Source of the DNA: Chaetoderma sp. LZ-2023a
Lineage: Eukaryota > Mollusca > Caudofoveata > Chaetodermatida > Chaetodermatidae
NCBI GenBank assembly: GCA_034401795.1
Contig: CM067363.1
Location: 31,763,470-31,827,469 of the forward strand
Length of the DNA stretch: 64,000 bases
Direction of reading: 5' to 3'
Every line of letters begins with the position of its first letter. Position 1 is the stretch's first letter. The notes below the pieces were generated by a model. That model was not told the origin of the DNA and made no database searches. It saw only the letters and a list, made by a program, of their open reading frames with translations. The position numbers and the translations under genes are program-made. Positions 10,905 through 22,289 of the stretch are shown piece by piece.

Positions 10905-10990
10905 AGCTTGCGCAAAGCATGGACGGAACTAAGCTAGAAATGGGCGAGGCATCTAGCTAAAACTGGATACATGCATTCAGTTTCGTGACT
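10905..10990 (-). repeat. family B GC-box arm, reverse
   Basis: GCTTGCGCAAAGCATGGACG, then TAGAAATGGGCGAGGCAT and AGCTAAAACTGGAT; nothing more of the element is kept. Confidence 0.6.
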
Positions 10991-11144
10991 TTCGTGACGG
11001 ACCTATGCCATTTTGATTGTGACGTCAGCAGACAAGTTACATATTTGATTGTGAAGTCACTTGGCTGAAAGACATGGTTTCTTGCAGCTAACTTTCAACT
11101 CATATAATCTAGTAACACATTTCCGTAATCATTTTCTTTAACAG

Positions 11145-11546
11145 ACCACCAACATTGATGAATTCTTGACATCTCTATGGCGTGGCATTCACTGTTCCTT
11201 CAGCAGTGACCCATCCTGCAATGGATGTTTCGTTCCAGCTATTATTTTCATCATCATATGCCCGTGTCTCGATGTATTTAATATTCTTCTGACCAAGTAC
11301 GCGGAAGGGGCTATCTATACCACGATCGTCATGGCATCATCTAAACCACTTAGTACCATCTTCTGGGCACTGTTCGTTGACACGGGTCTAAGCGGGATTA
11401 TCTGGCGACCACGGTTTGGTATTGAGACAATACTGACTTTAGTCGGACTAGTAATTGTTGTTCCAGCTACGTGTCTGTATGCATACATTAGCCACGAGGA
11501 AGAGAACCAGAGCACAGGTAAAATAAAGGAGACTGAACAAAGATAA
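11145..11546 (+). CDS. CRT-like gene, 3'-terminal coding exon
   Basis: Acceptor TTTCTTTAACAG ends at 11144; the frame is phase 0 from ACC at 11145 to TAA at 11544-11546, 133 residues. It starts TTNIDEFLTSLWRGIHC and has three more cysteines in the pattern C-(8)-C-(2)-C, as in the conserved Cys-containing loop between TM7 and TM8 of CRT proteins. Three helices follow: PAIIFIIICPCLDVFNILL, the IYTTIVMASSKPLSTIFWAL helix with the family's Thr-Tyr and Pro positions, and a last one around LTLVGLVIVVPATCLYAYI, then a charged tail. The helix with CLDVFN corresponds to the NxxD-type helix of CRT. A polyadenylation signal AATAAA lies at 11802-11807. The function in animals is not settled; transport of a small solute across an endolysosomal membrane is inferred from the family. 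Confidence 0.75.
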   Translation, partial: TTNIDEFLTSLWRGIHCSFSSDPSCNGCFVPAIIFIIICPCLDVFNILLTKYAEGAIYTTIVMASSKPLSTIFWALFVDTGLSGIIWRPRFGIETILTLVGLVIVVPATCLYAYISHEEENQSTGKIKETEQR

Positions 11547-11554
11547 TAGCTGGC

Positions 11555-12070
11555 TTGCGTATCAATAGAGCTCAATTTCAAGAGCCAAATAAGTAATGTA
11601 TTGTTGAGTATTTTAAAGCTGATCTGTCAGGAGCATGGTGGCCATCTCTCTGGGTGTCTAAAAAATGCGGATTTTTAACAGGCCTCCGGATTTCCAATCA
11701 TCTTCTCAAGTATTCGAATTTCTTTTTCATCCAAGTAACACATTAAAAAAAATATTCCGATGCATTGTGATGATAACAAACATAATTATTTAGTGTTTAT
11801 AAATAAATCTGTCGCATTATATCTATGCATTTGCAATTTGTAATAGACCAGTTATAATTTAAAGGGATACTAATCTAATCTCCAATGATGTATTTCACCG
11901 GTAGAATATGGTTTATAGATTCCATATCATTCATATCCTGTCACATTCCCTTATCTGTATCGCAATTATCTGCATTGTAATATCGCGTGAATTTTGAAAA
12001 GCGATCGCCACCATTTTGTCTCCTCTAGCGATAGCGGGCGGTGTCATGTAAGTGCCAATGCATTATATTC
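11555..12070. other. 3' flank of CRT-like gene
   Basis: AT-rich sequence with the candidate AATAAA at 11802-11807 and no other gene. Low resemblance to repeats seen elsewhere in the window. Confidence 0.4.
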
Positions 12071-12074
12071 TTTA

Positions 12075-12195
12075 TTATGTAATAATCATCTTGTTGAATA
12101 TTTTGAAACTAATTTGACTGGAAGTTGTTGCTACCTTAGGCAGCAACAACTTCCAGTCAAATTAGTTCCAAAATATTCAACAGCTTACTTGTATG
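12075..12195. repeat. family B palindrome core
   Basis: A near-perfect palindrome, 12091-12181: TTGAATATTTTGAAACTA and complement. Both arms have GGAAGTTGTTGC instead of the usual GGGTGCTGTTGC, so the arms share a private variant. Confidence 0.8.
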
Positions 12196-12631
12196 GTTGC
12201 TTTCATACCACATTTCCAAGCTATAGTTGGCACCTCTATGACTGAGCGCGTATACCGAGACAGACAAGCTAGGTTTTTTCTGATTGATTGAATGTTAAAT
12301 CATGACAGGCACCATACGCAGGAGAAATGTACCCACATTTGACTACTAAAGCCTGAATATCTTTCTTTGACGGGATGATAAAAAGCTTAAAATTGCATCC
12401 ATAGTTTATGAGTGGACTATTAGAACACCAGTATAGATATCATGATATGAGGTTGGTTATCCTTTAAATTGATGATCCGTTTGCATTTCTACATATGCAA
12501 TCACTGGAAGAAACAAAGCTCGCGCTCACGTGCTATATCCGAAAAGGGCAAACGGTGCGTTCTCGCGCTTGTCCAAACTTATTTTCCGGTCAGCAACTCA
12601 TGACAAGCTGCAGGAGATTGGTGCTGCTTTA

Positions 12632-13289
<658 letters not shown>

Positions 13290-13291
<2 letters not shown>

Positions 13292-13532
13292 AACCCTTCG
13301 ACACTCAAGCCGCCCAAAAGCCACTTTTGTAGTGCTTTTGAGAAATGCCCATGTACAGTGCAAGAGAAAATATTTTTGAAAATGTTACCACTGGAATGAC
13401 TGGCTCGATAACCGAGCCAGTCATTCCAGTGATAACTTTTCAAAAATTATTCTCCTGGTCTGTAATCTTTATGGACATTTTCTATAAGTAAATTGAAATT
13501 TGTTTGAATAAAATTGAAAGCTAAAGGGTTAA
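13290..13532. mobile_element. family A hairpin MITE
   Basis: TTAACCC at 13290 and GGGTTAA ending 13532, with the central palindrome ACTGGAATGACTGGCTCGAT. It directly abuts the right TIR of the preceding element, sharing the TTAA. Confidence 0.8.
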
Positions 13533-13714
13533 TGTAGTTAATGGATATGAACGTGAATATAGTGTTCAAAGGAAATATAATGAAAGTGATAATTTATGAA
13601 TAATATGCATATGAAGCCAAATAAAATAAACACCCACATGTGATCTATTTAGAAATGTTCGTAACAGCCTGTCCGGTGGCGTAGTTAATGGGGATGGAGG
13701 TTGTCAGGGTGGTC

Positions 13715-13795
13715 GTAGACGGCGTGTGTGCGCGTGCGTGCTTGCGTGCGTGCGTGCGTGCGAGCGTGCGTGCGAGCGTGCGTGCGTGCGATCGA
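13715..13795. repeat. (GCGT)n microsatellite
   Basis: GTGCGTGCGTGCGAGCGTGC repeats followed by a GATCGATC family B arm. Confidence 0.85.
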
Positions 13796-14330
13796 TCACA
13801 ACACGAGCGCGGCGTGGGTGGAACTTAGCTAGCGATGGGCGGGGAATAGCTAAAAATAGAAAGGTCCATTACGCAATTGTGTGGTTTAATTTTGATTGCA
13901 AATTGCGCACGCACGTAAACCTGTTTTAATGCTTGTTATTTCTGTTTTAAATATGTGGTGTCTAAATATGTTTTACTAGTTCTATTTTATATATGCAAAC
14001 CAACGGAACGATCCATTTCTAAATATGCCGTGCCCATTTCATTTTTTAAACTAATTTGAATGTTGGTGGGGCGGCGGTGGGAATGGGGGGGAGTTGGTTG
14101 ACTACCTATGGCAGCGACAGTTCAAAGTTAATCTAGTTTCAATATATTTAGCTGAACATTTACTAAATTGTAAATTTATCAAAGACCTACAATTCGTACA
14201 CTTTCGTGACGGAATTTTCTATTTTCGTCACGGAGATATGTGACTTTGATTATGTTTAATTATGATAACAGATGTATGAATAACAGATCCGATTCATCCA
14301 TCGTTCAGCAATGGCAGATGATCGTTTCGT
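13795..14330. repeat. family B fragments in two pieces
   Basis: A reverse GC-box arm lies at 13795-13868 (TGGGCGGGGAATAGC). A decayed core and second arm lie at 14040-14330 (AACTAATTTGAATG, TTCAATATATTTAGC, TATGATAACAG). Confidence 0.6.
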
Positions 14331-14429
14331 ACAAAACTGTTGAAATGATAAATAGCTTTTGGAGTAAAATGATTCTGATAGTTTCTTTTGGCCGTAAAAG
14401 TTGATGGCCGTTATAGACAGGCTCTCTCG

Positions 14430-14499
14430 TAACGCGGGTTACTGGGCCGGTATTTGCCCAGTACCGGCACAGCAACCCGCGTTATCAGAGTTTCGACTG
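14430..14499. repeat. family D hairpin just downstream of the exon donor (- strand)
   Basis: AACGCGGGTTACTGGGCCGG and its near inverse form a hairpin of about 65 nt with the loop near TATTTG. Its edge is about 20 bp from the 5' splice site of the - strand exon. A related hairpin lies at 15806-15866 on the other side of the exon. Confidence 0.7.
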
Positions 14500-14519
14500 T
14501 TACAGATACTGGGGCTTAC

Positions 14520-15787
14520 CTCGTAATCAATGTCGTCTCCACCATAGTCCCACTCGTAAAGATCCTCATACTCAAATCGTTTTCGTCGTTTCTTTGCAAC
14601 ACCTTCAGCGATATCCGCATCCGGCCGGGTCCCGTTGTCGGGGATAAGTACGCTTAAATCTGATTGGTGAACTTCAGCATAACGAGAGTCGTTATGCAAT
14701 CCCGGAAGAGATTGTTCACCAGATCTCGGAAAATTGGGTTCAGCTTCTACTGTAACTTCTTTGCTTCCGGTAGCATACCGGTAGCCGTCTGTCAAACTTA
14801 TGTTCGTACAACCTGCGTCACTTCCTGTTCCACGTGGTGCTTTTGTTTCGCTTCGTTCAGTATATACGTTTAATATAAGAGAACTTAGTCCAGTCTTAGG
14901 AGACAGCTGTGAATCCTTTGATCGATTTAAACCTACAACTGCGTCTCTACCTTTCATCAGGTATTTGAACAAATGTGTCTTGTTTAATTTTGGATATGGA
15001 ACACGGCCATGAGTGCCATACTTATCTAATTCACCATTCTTCCACGGGTTTCCAGTTAATGTGATTTCCGTATTTCTGTATTCCCCGAGTGCACCTAACG
15101 TAGGCTTAGTTATTTGACCTTCTGGTCGTGGTGTGGTCACATATGTATGCCTAGACAACGTCTTTCTCATTTCCAACACTCTGAGTAATGACGTCAGATC
15201 CGGTTTCCAGCGATGGAGTATCACTAATTTAAGGACGTTAAATGGGGGTGGTGGAATGGCAATAGGACTAATGTCTGGTTTGCTTGTTCGATTTTCATTA
15301 CGCATAGAATTAAAAACATTCTGCTTCTCAGCGCGTCGAAATTTGGTTCGGCGGTCGTGACTGCTGACGTTGTTGTTGTTGTTGTTGTTGTTGTTGTTAT
15401 TGTTGTTGTTGTTGTTGTTGTTGTTTCTTATTTTGTTTGTGATATTCTTGCCACCGCCGTGGTGGTGGTGACGGCGGTGATGGTGGATGTCGTGGCGGTG
15501 CTTGTGGCGTTGATGGTTGGTCATGACACTAGCTAAACTGTCGATATAATTCCGTATATCAACACGCCGCCCCTTCTCGATGAAACCCTTGGATGAATTA
15601 TTAAACGATGTGATGTTTAACGCCGTTCTACCAGAATCACGAAATCTTTTTCTAATTGCAGTAAGAGTAATTAAAATATGCTTTAAGGTGCTGTTGCTGA
15701 GACGTCTGTGTCGCGGTTCTCTAAATGATGTCGATGTTGTATTGGACCATTGATGTGGCAAACTAGAACTTCCATTTTGATCACCAT
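14520..15787 (-). CDS. large internal exon of unrecognised, probably secreted protein
   Basis: On the - strand a strong acceptor (TTTTTCTCTTGTCTAG) ends at 15788 and donor AG|GTAAGC follows 14520; the exon has 1268 bases with one frame open throughout (423 residues, entered in phase 1, left in phase 0). Residues below are counted from the TTG codon at 15761. The peptide is basic and hydrophilic, with several N-glycosylation sequons (near residues 7, 23, 49, 55), a His-rich run, a poly-Asn tract of about 20 coded by (TTG)n on the + strand (15368-15425), and a single cysteine. At residues 390-395 is KKRRKR, a good furin-type site, followed by FEYEDLYEWDYGGDDIDYE, a Tyr/acidic stretch that could be tyrosine-sulphated. 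It looks like a propeptide or linker region of a secreted or matrix protein; lysyl-oxidase propeptides have a similar flavour, but I do not recognise the family. First and later exons were not found. Confidence 0.6.
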
Positions 15788-15805
15788 CTAGACAAGAGAA
15801 AAATA

Positions 15806-15866
15806 GTATCCCTGATAGCGCAGGTTACTGGGCAGCTACTGGGCCAATAGCTACATTATCAGGGAT
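15806..15866. repeat. family D hairpin upstream of the exon acceptor (- strand)
   Basis: ATCCCTGATAGCGCAGGTTA and the inverse TATCAGGGAT, with TACTGGGC blocks in between, form a self-complementary unit starting about 18 bp from the 3' splice site, over the likely branch-point region. It is also complementary to part of the hairpin at 14430-14499. Confidence 0.65.
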
Positions 15867-15879
15867 AGTTCTGGAGTGC

Positions 15880-16970
15880 CTGAATTCCGATCTTTACTAT
15901 ATCTGCTGTTTATTTATTTGCTGTTCTGAACATAGTGTACAATTTATAACGAAACGTTGGATATTGTGACACTGGCGTGACCATAGACCTTATTCAAACG
16001 AAGTTAATTGGTTGATCGGTCTGCAATTATCGCACATGTTCGCGTGCAAATTATCACATTTGCTCAAATATTTTTATCGTGTCGGTCGAGAGAGGGAAGG
16101 GATAAAGGAGGGGGTGGGGTGGCGGCTTGGTGGTAGGAGAGAGGGAGGGTGTGTGGCGGGTGGTGGGTGGGGGTTGAGGGAGAGATGAGTGAAAGCACGA
16201 GAGGAAGAGAGCGATGGAGAGAGATAGAGGAATGAGGAAGAGGGAATGGGAGGGAGCAAGGGAGGGAGAGAGATTTCATTCCCAAGCTTAGTCTGAAATC
16301 GGTACTAAGACAAGCCTATCCCAGTTCTGCTAACTGACGCCCCGATATTTACCTCCGTAACAAGAGATAAGCAGCATACAACTGTTACATAGCACGAAAC
16401 ACAAACACAGTACAATATGTGTGCATTTATCCATGCCTTATGCGTTTTCTATTTTCGTGGCATCCTATTCCAGTTGATAATATGACGTTGTTCAAGTATG
16501 ACGTTTATATGTTTATGACGTATAGTATAACACGTCATAGGTTTCCGCGTTAGCAACTCCAGTGACGTCATAACATCAGTTTCCATGGAATTGATTGTAA
16601 TAAAGTGCGCATCTCAGCATAGCGTTGTAGCGTTAAACTAACAAAGAATTGTACCTTCGGAATTGAAATGAATCAATAAGTGTAGCACTTTTACACGCGT
16701 TGACAGAACTGTACATAGTTAAAATATATTAGAAAATGGACATAAATGTATATATTATTTTGTAAAAATAGGAATGCGAATGGAAATAAAGCAATATCAC
16801 TTTTAAATAAAGATGTTATCTTTGTCTTTATTCGGCATTGACATGTGTGTCCGTTGCAAAGAAGAACCCAGTTCTATCCATGCCCTGCGAACCTGCCCAC
16901 ATTTTACGCACGATGGAATCGATTTGAAACTTTGAACCATCAACTCCAAGAATCTTTTTTTAAGGTAACT
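15880..16970. other. non-coding, GA-rich tract and CRE half-sites
   Basis: A purine-rich low-complexity tract (GAGAGAGGGAAGGG type) occupies 16085-16272. Around 16480-16580 there are several TGACGT half sites and one full TGACGTCA (16563). This region could hold the promoter of the - strand gene to its left, but no first exon was found. Confidence 0.4.
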
Positions 16971-16974
16971 CTGT

Positions 16975-17040
16975 TGAATATCTGAAAACAAATTTGACTG
17001 GTAGTCGCTGCTGCCTACGCTTCCCAGAATCTATATTCCA
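16975..17040. repeat. family B core fragment
   Basis: TGTTGAATATCTGAAAAC, AAATTTGACTGG and GCTGCTGCCTAC mark a half palindrome only. Confidence 0.5.
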
Positions 17041-17074
17041 TTATGGACATAGATTCTGAAAATCAGAGGCAGCT

Positions 17075-18455
17075 GAAGCTCCCAATCAATTTCCATTTAA
17101 GGTTAGCGCCAGACAAATTGACCAAACATGGTCTCTCGAACAAACTTGGTATAGGACTTGCCCGAAATGAAGTTTCTAGAGTTTCACATAAATTGATCAA
17201 TTTGTTTTGGAGAAGAATTTTAAACGTGTTTCTGAAAACAGTGAAAAATTTAAGATCGTCGCCGCAGTGCTTGACAAATCAACTTCGTTTGAACAATCCG
17301 GGATCTCTATGATCCAAGGACGCTTCCTGACAATTGTCCAGTGCTTCACGAGAAGAGGTTATTTGAATCTTCCAATTCCTTTTCTAATGGAGTTTTCGCG
17401 GAAAAAATAATCCAAGATGACCGCAGGCCAACCCGACCAATCGATTATATTTGCAATTTGGCAGCATTATGGCCTAATGATGCTCCGTGCCAAATTTGGT
17501 TGAAATCCATCCTGCGGTTCTTAAAAAGCAGTCTAAGCTTTCCCCTTGTTTTCCAATTGGACTTCCGGAGAGCAAAATCCAAGATGGCCAACGGGTCATG
17601 GGCCGATTTCGAAAGCGCGGGATTTTACATCGCTATACATTTAACCATATATAAAGCAATATTCACCATTAAAATCAATAAAAAAAAAAATTGAATGCGG
17701 ACACCATTTGGATTGGTCGATCGCGGTCGTGTTTCTTTAACGCGCAAATTCCCTTGAGCAAACATGAATGCCCCTAATTATATTTCCAAAGTTTAGGCCA
17801 GATCTCTTCAGCGCTTTTGGAGAAGTCGTTTTAGTGAAAACTAGATGATCCAAGATGGCCGACATGCTCTCTTCAACAGGCTACTGCTCAAGATTAACTT
17901 TTTCTTCTTCAAATCTATCAGCCTAGCGGTTTGGAGAAGATTTCTAAATATGTTTCTACAAAATAGCGCAGAATCCAAATGGCCACCGGACAAATCGGCT
18001 TCATTTGAACAAATGATGATTGTTGCAAAATTTGGTTAACATCTGTCCAGTGGATCTTGAGAAACGGTTTAAAGAAAACGCTGACTTTGGATGGAGTCGA
18101 TGGACAATTTTCCAAGATCACACGCAAAAAAAGTGATCAATGGAAATTATTGTTTAATATGACAGTCATTCCACCCAAGTGTCGATGAAATTGGGATATT
18201 GATTAAGGATTAGCGATGTTCTGGAAAATCCAAGATGGCCATTAGCCAAATCCACAAATTGACATCATTTGAACAAACGTGGATCTCTACCGTAAGGATG
18301 CGTCCTGTCAAATATAATTAAAATTACTCTAGTGGTTCTTGAGAAGAATCTATTTAAAGCAAACGTTAATGAACAACGGAAGAATGACGGACAGACAGAC
18401 GACGGACAGTCTTCATGGTATAAGCCCATTTGGCCATTCTGGCCAGGTGAGCAAA
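17075..18455 (+). mobile_element. pearl/Helentron-like element, second subfamily
   Basis: Repeated internal units carry CAAGATGGCC (about 17580, 17851, 18232; variant at 17416), CATTTGAACAAA blocks (about 18003, 18265; variant 17290) and TCTTGAGAA blocks. The right end has ACGGACAGACAGACGACGG and GGCCAGGTGAGC at about 18440-18452. The left end is not clear. It shares its end with the element at 8053-9106 but has a different internal unit. Confidence 0.65.
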
Positions 18456-18584
18456 AAATTGTGACAGGTATATCGAAATATCGTACATGTATATATGTCC
18501 CAATGCTAGAAGAAATCTTGGAAAATGAGATCGTGTGCCTTGGTACGCAGTAGGCTACTGAACGCGTATAGATATAGATGAATT

Positions 18585-19020
18585 TAATCTGTCACTCAGG
18601 CATCTGACGTCATAATCAAATACGTCACATGCAGGCTGATAATTGACAAAAGATACTGTTATAAAGCTGATATAGTCCGTGAAGCGAATGTATGTCTTTG
18701 ATGGATTTACTAAGTATTTAGTAAGAATTCTGTGGGAAATTTTGAAACTAATTTGACTGTGGTTTCGAAATAGTCAATGCCTTACGTTTATAATTTTCTG
18801 GAAATAGATATTCATGGAGTTCAGGGTTCGATTTGTCCCAACACGGGCAAAGGATGAGCGGAGCGGAAGTTGGCGGGTCATAGCCAAAAGCGGATTCAGC
18901 CATTGGTAAAAGCAGTATCAAAACGTTGAATATTTTGAAATTACTTTGACTGAAAACTGTTGATGCCACAAGTCGCAAAGACCTCCAAGCAAACTTAATT
19001 TCAAAGTACTCAACATATCA
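18585..19020 (-). mobile_element. family B copies, reverse and degenerate
   Basis: TGACGTCATAATC at 18605, second arm, a shortened core near 18730-18785, GC-box arm to about 18895; a second decayed core runs from 18925 to 19017 (GTTGAATATTTTGAAATT and TTTCAAAGTACTCAAC). Confidence 0.65.
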
Positions 19021-19024
19021 CCTT

Positions 19025-19550
19025 AAAATGTTCACGATTTCCCGATTTTTAAGTATCTGTTCTTGATGCTTTTACAATCCACCTCCATGCTCTTTATTGG
19101 TACACAAGGATTAGAAAAAAGAAAAGAGAAAATAGGGGGGTAGTGGGTAACACTGCCATGAATTCTGCCATATGTGCCATGCTAAGACCCAGATAACATT
19201 AGTACTTTGGACCAACGTTGGCGATTAGCTTGGCCGCTTTCACGCTCCGATTCAAGTGGTATGATCTCCCTGAGTAGGTGTAGGCAAGATTCCGGAAGGC
19301 ATTATACTACAGTTATAAGACCTCCCTATGCACACTATTATGTGGTTGGATTATGTGCAAGGGAAAAGAAATGACTAGTGGGTTCTAAACTTTCCGATAC
19401 TGTGTGATTTTAACAAAAGATTGTTGCTGTCGTATTCCACGTCATTGCCTCAAGCATTGAAGTGGAACGCTGGGTTGTCCGCTTTCTATTAATTTCCTGC
19501 ATGAATGTGTCCCCTAGAGGTCACCTACAGTACATCAAGTTATTATCTTA
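19025..19550. other. non-coding, nothing recognised
   Basis: No coding, RNA or repeat feature could be supported in this stretch. Confidence 0.4.
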
Positions 19551-19555
19551 ACCCT

Positions 19556-19640
19556 TTTCCGGACAACGCATCTTACAGGGCCAATCCGGTATCGGCCCAG
19601 CATGGGTCTCGCAAGCTGCGTTATGAGGGTTACCATGCCC
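19556..19640. repeat. family D hairpin, diverged
   Basis: GGACAACGCATC, GGCCAATCCGGTATCGGCC and GCTGCGTTATGAGGG reproduce the blocks of the hairpins near 14430 and 15806. A further relative lies at about 20862-20930. Confidence 0.5.
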
Positions 19641-19679
19641 AGAATCTGAGCAGTACGAATGACTATGTGGATCCATGTC

Positions 19680-20045
19680 TAGCTATGTCCCGCCCATTTT
19701 TACGCGTGTTAAAAATCTATTTATTTACGTTGAATCCTAATTTCGGAGAAGCCCAATTTCAAGGTAATTATACAAGTAAGCTGTTGAATATTTTGAAACT
19801 AATTTGCCTGGGTGCTATTGATGTATATGGCAGCAAAAGCTCTAAGTCAAATTCATTTCATACTATTCAACAGAATGTTTATTAAATGCTAAATCCATCA
19901 AAGACATACAATTCGTACACGTGACAGATTTCTCAATGTTTATGAGGGAGCTATATACGTCACCGTGTATTGTGAAGTCAAGCCTACCCGTGACGTAATT
20001 GAGTATGACGTAATATACTTGAGTGAGAGACCGGTTCTCTTTATT
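19680..20045 (+). mobile_element. family B MITE
   Basis: GC-box arm (AGCTATGTCCCGCCCAT), lost GATCGATC block, TACAAGTAAGCTGTTGAATA core, TTTATTAAATGC and a second arm with GTGACGTAATTGAG and GTATGACGTAAT, diverged CRE sites. Confidence 0.65.
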
Positions 20046-20094
20046 AGCTGGTTATAAACTACAAAAATACATAGCGATGACCCACGCTTTACGC

Positions 20095-20850
20095 TCTATT
20101 TTTCTAATACACTTACCCACGTGGCCTAGATCTTTTACCATTTGAGGTGGACCACAAATTACCTCAAGCCCATTACAATTTAAGTGGGTGAGTCAGATTT
20201 GCTCATTCTATCGTCTTGTATTCCTGGGTTATGGCCCGAAATGGGGATTCCTGAATGCACTTAGAGCGACCTCGTGGCCTAGGTATTTCTCCGTTTGCAC
20301 TAAAACTTCAACTCTCTCTAACCTTGAATTTCCGAGTTATAACAAAAATGTGCATTCCCGTATACACTTAGTGACCCCTTGACCTTTCGAACTGAAACGT
20401 TAGGTCTCTCTAGCCTTCCATACTATGATTAGATTATGCTAGATTTTGCAATTCACTTGTCTTGCTTTCCCCAGTTATGGCTAAAATATGCATTCCGGTA
20501 TGCGCTTAGTGACCATGTGACCTAGATATTTGACATTTTGACCTGAAACGTCAATTGTCTCTCACCAGCCAGCATATGATTATACTTTCCAAATTTGGTG
20601 ATGCTACTTTCTTCCATTCCTGAGTTATTACAAAAATGTGCATTTATGTATGCACTTAGTGATCCCTCTCCTAGTTATTTGACCTTTTGACTTGAAACTT
20701 AAACAATCTGTACCGAGCCACAATATCATTTTATGTGTCAAATTTCGTTATTCTGCTTTATTGTATTACGGGGTTAACGCACTTAGTGAACCAGTTGTGA
20801 TGTAGATATTTGACATTTTTACCAGAAACTCCAACTGTCTCTCTAGCCAG
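20095..20850. repeat. minisatellite, ~145-bp unit, about six copies
   Basis: A unit with CACTTAGTGACC, GTGACCTAGATATTTGAC, TTTTGACCTGAAAC and TGTCTCTCACCAGCC blocks recurs; the CACTTAGTGACC block lies near 20108, 20259, 20366, 20506, 20658 and 20779. Units are diverged and some are shortened. Confidence 0.75.
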
Positions 20851-21108
20851 TCACAATGGCCTGATAAAGCAGTTTTCTGTGCCGGTGCTGGGTCGATACC
20901 AGGCCGATACTAAAAGCGTTATTTGGGTATGATTGCATGTGTACCAAATTAAGTGATTCAATCTTGTTTGTGTTTCAAAGATATATGCTGCGGACAAACA
21001 GACGAATATTGTCTAGTGAGCTGACATCACAGTTATTATGATGCATAACTGCGTAATGAAATTTGGAAAGACTGACATGAAGCATACGAAATTTATTACT
21101 TTGATGGC

Positions 21109-22285
21109 TTTACTTACTTACTTAGACATAGATCCTCCGATCCCCTAGAGGGTAATTGGATGAAAGACGGCCCATCACATGTTTATTTGCTTCACTTCAA
21201 CTGATATCCAAATGTCTTAAATCGTCTTTGAGCGTGATTCGCTGGGTCTTCTTTGGTCACCCAATGTTCTTTTCGCACATGTTGGTATCCATTGCATTGG
21301 GACTTGTGCAGGTTGGAGACACGTGGTATTCCCTGTTAGATTGAGTCTTCTTCTGGCAATTATGATGTGCTACCTTCATAAATTTGTTCTCGTTGCTTAA
21401 TTCATCTGTCAATATGATGTTCAGTATTTTGAGTGGTCAACGTTGGTGGATGACATTTAGCTGGTGTATGAATTTGGCAGTTCCCTTGCATGTTTCATTG
21501 GCATACACGGCTATTGGTGTAGCACTTGAGGTGCATAGACGCATTTCCATAGCTGTACGAATGCTTTTAGAAGGCCACACTATGCAGATCTTTGGAAGAC
21601 TGATGCTGCTTTGTTAATTGTTGTTGTGACATCAATTTTTGCATCAACCTTTTTATATATTGCTTCCAATGTAGGGAAACTTGTCGACGTTTTCTATATC
21701 GTGCTGCTCAATGATGATTGGTTGTCCCTGAAATTTTCCAATCATCATGGTTTTGTTTCCCACAGCTGATGCGTAGGCCTACTTTTGCTCCGTCTTCCTC
21801 AAGACTAGTTGTCATGGTTTGGAGAATCTGTAAATTTTCGGCTAACATAGCGATGTCGTCAGGTCTATCAATCTACCGTACTGCCAATTGATACCAACAT
21901 CTGGTTCTGCCACTGAATTCTCCATTATGGAGTCAACAACTAGGATTAACAGGAACGGTGAAAGCATGCAGCCTTGGTGAACTGCGGTGACTATGTCAAA
22001 GGGGTAGGTAGTATCTTTACTTGATCTTACACAGGAACTTGAATTTTCTACAGATTCATGAAGTTGTTGATGTATTTTGCTGGGAAGCCATACTCTATTA
22101 TGATGTTCCATAGAGATTGTCAGCGCATGCAGACGAAAGCATTCTTGAAGTCGATGAAGTAAAGGACAAGTGGCTTCTGTTATTCTAGTCTCTGTTCAAT
22201 GGTGTTTCTCAATGCGAGAATCTGCTCTGTACACGATCAGTTGTTTCTGAACCCGCCCTGTTTATCTCTGATAAGGAAGTCTACC
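21109..22285 (-). pseudogene. LINE reverse transcriptase, 3' half (reverse strand)
   Basis: On the - strand, with stops and frameshifts, it reads as the middle and end of a non-LTR retrotransposon ORF2: GGFRNN.SCTEQILALRN, a IDFKNAF motif (RT block with the first Asp), then VTAVHQGCMLSPFLLILVVD (best frame 21842-22111) and a degenerate block before the thumb. The 3' end is a (TAAG)n tail, seen at 21109-21126 as its complement, as expected for a target-primed LINE insertion. It is the sense 3' part of one inserted copy; see the inverted 5' part next to it. Confidence 0.75.
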
Positions 22286-22289
22286 TAAG

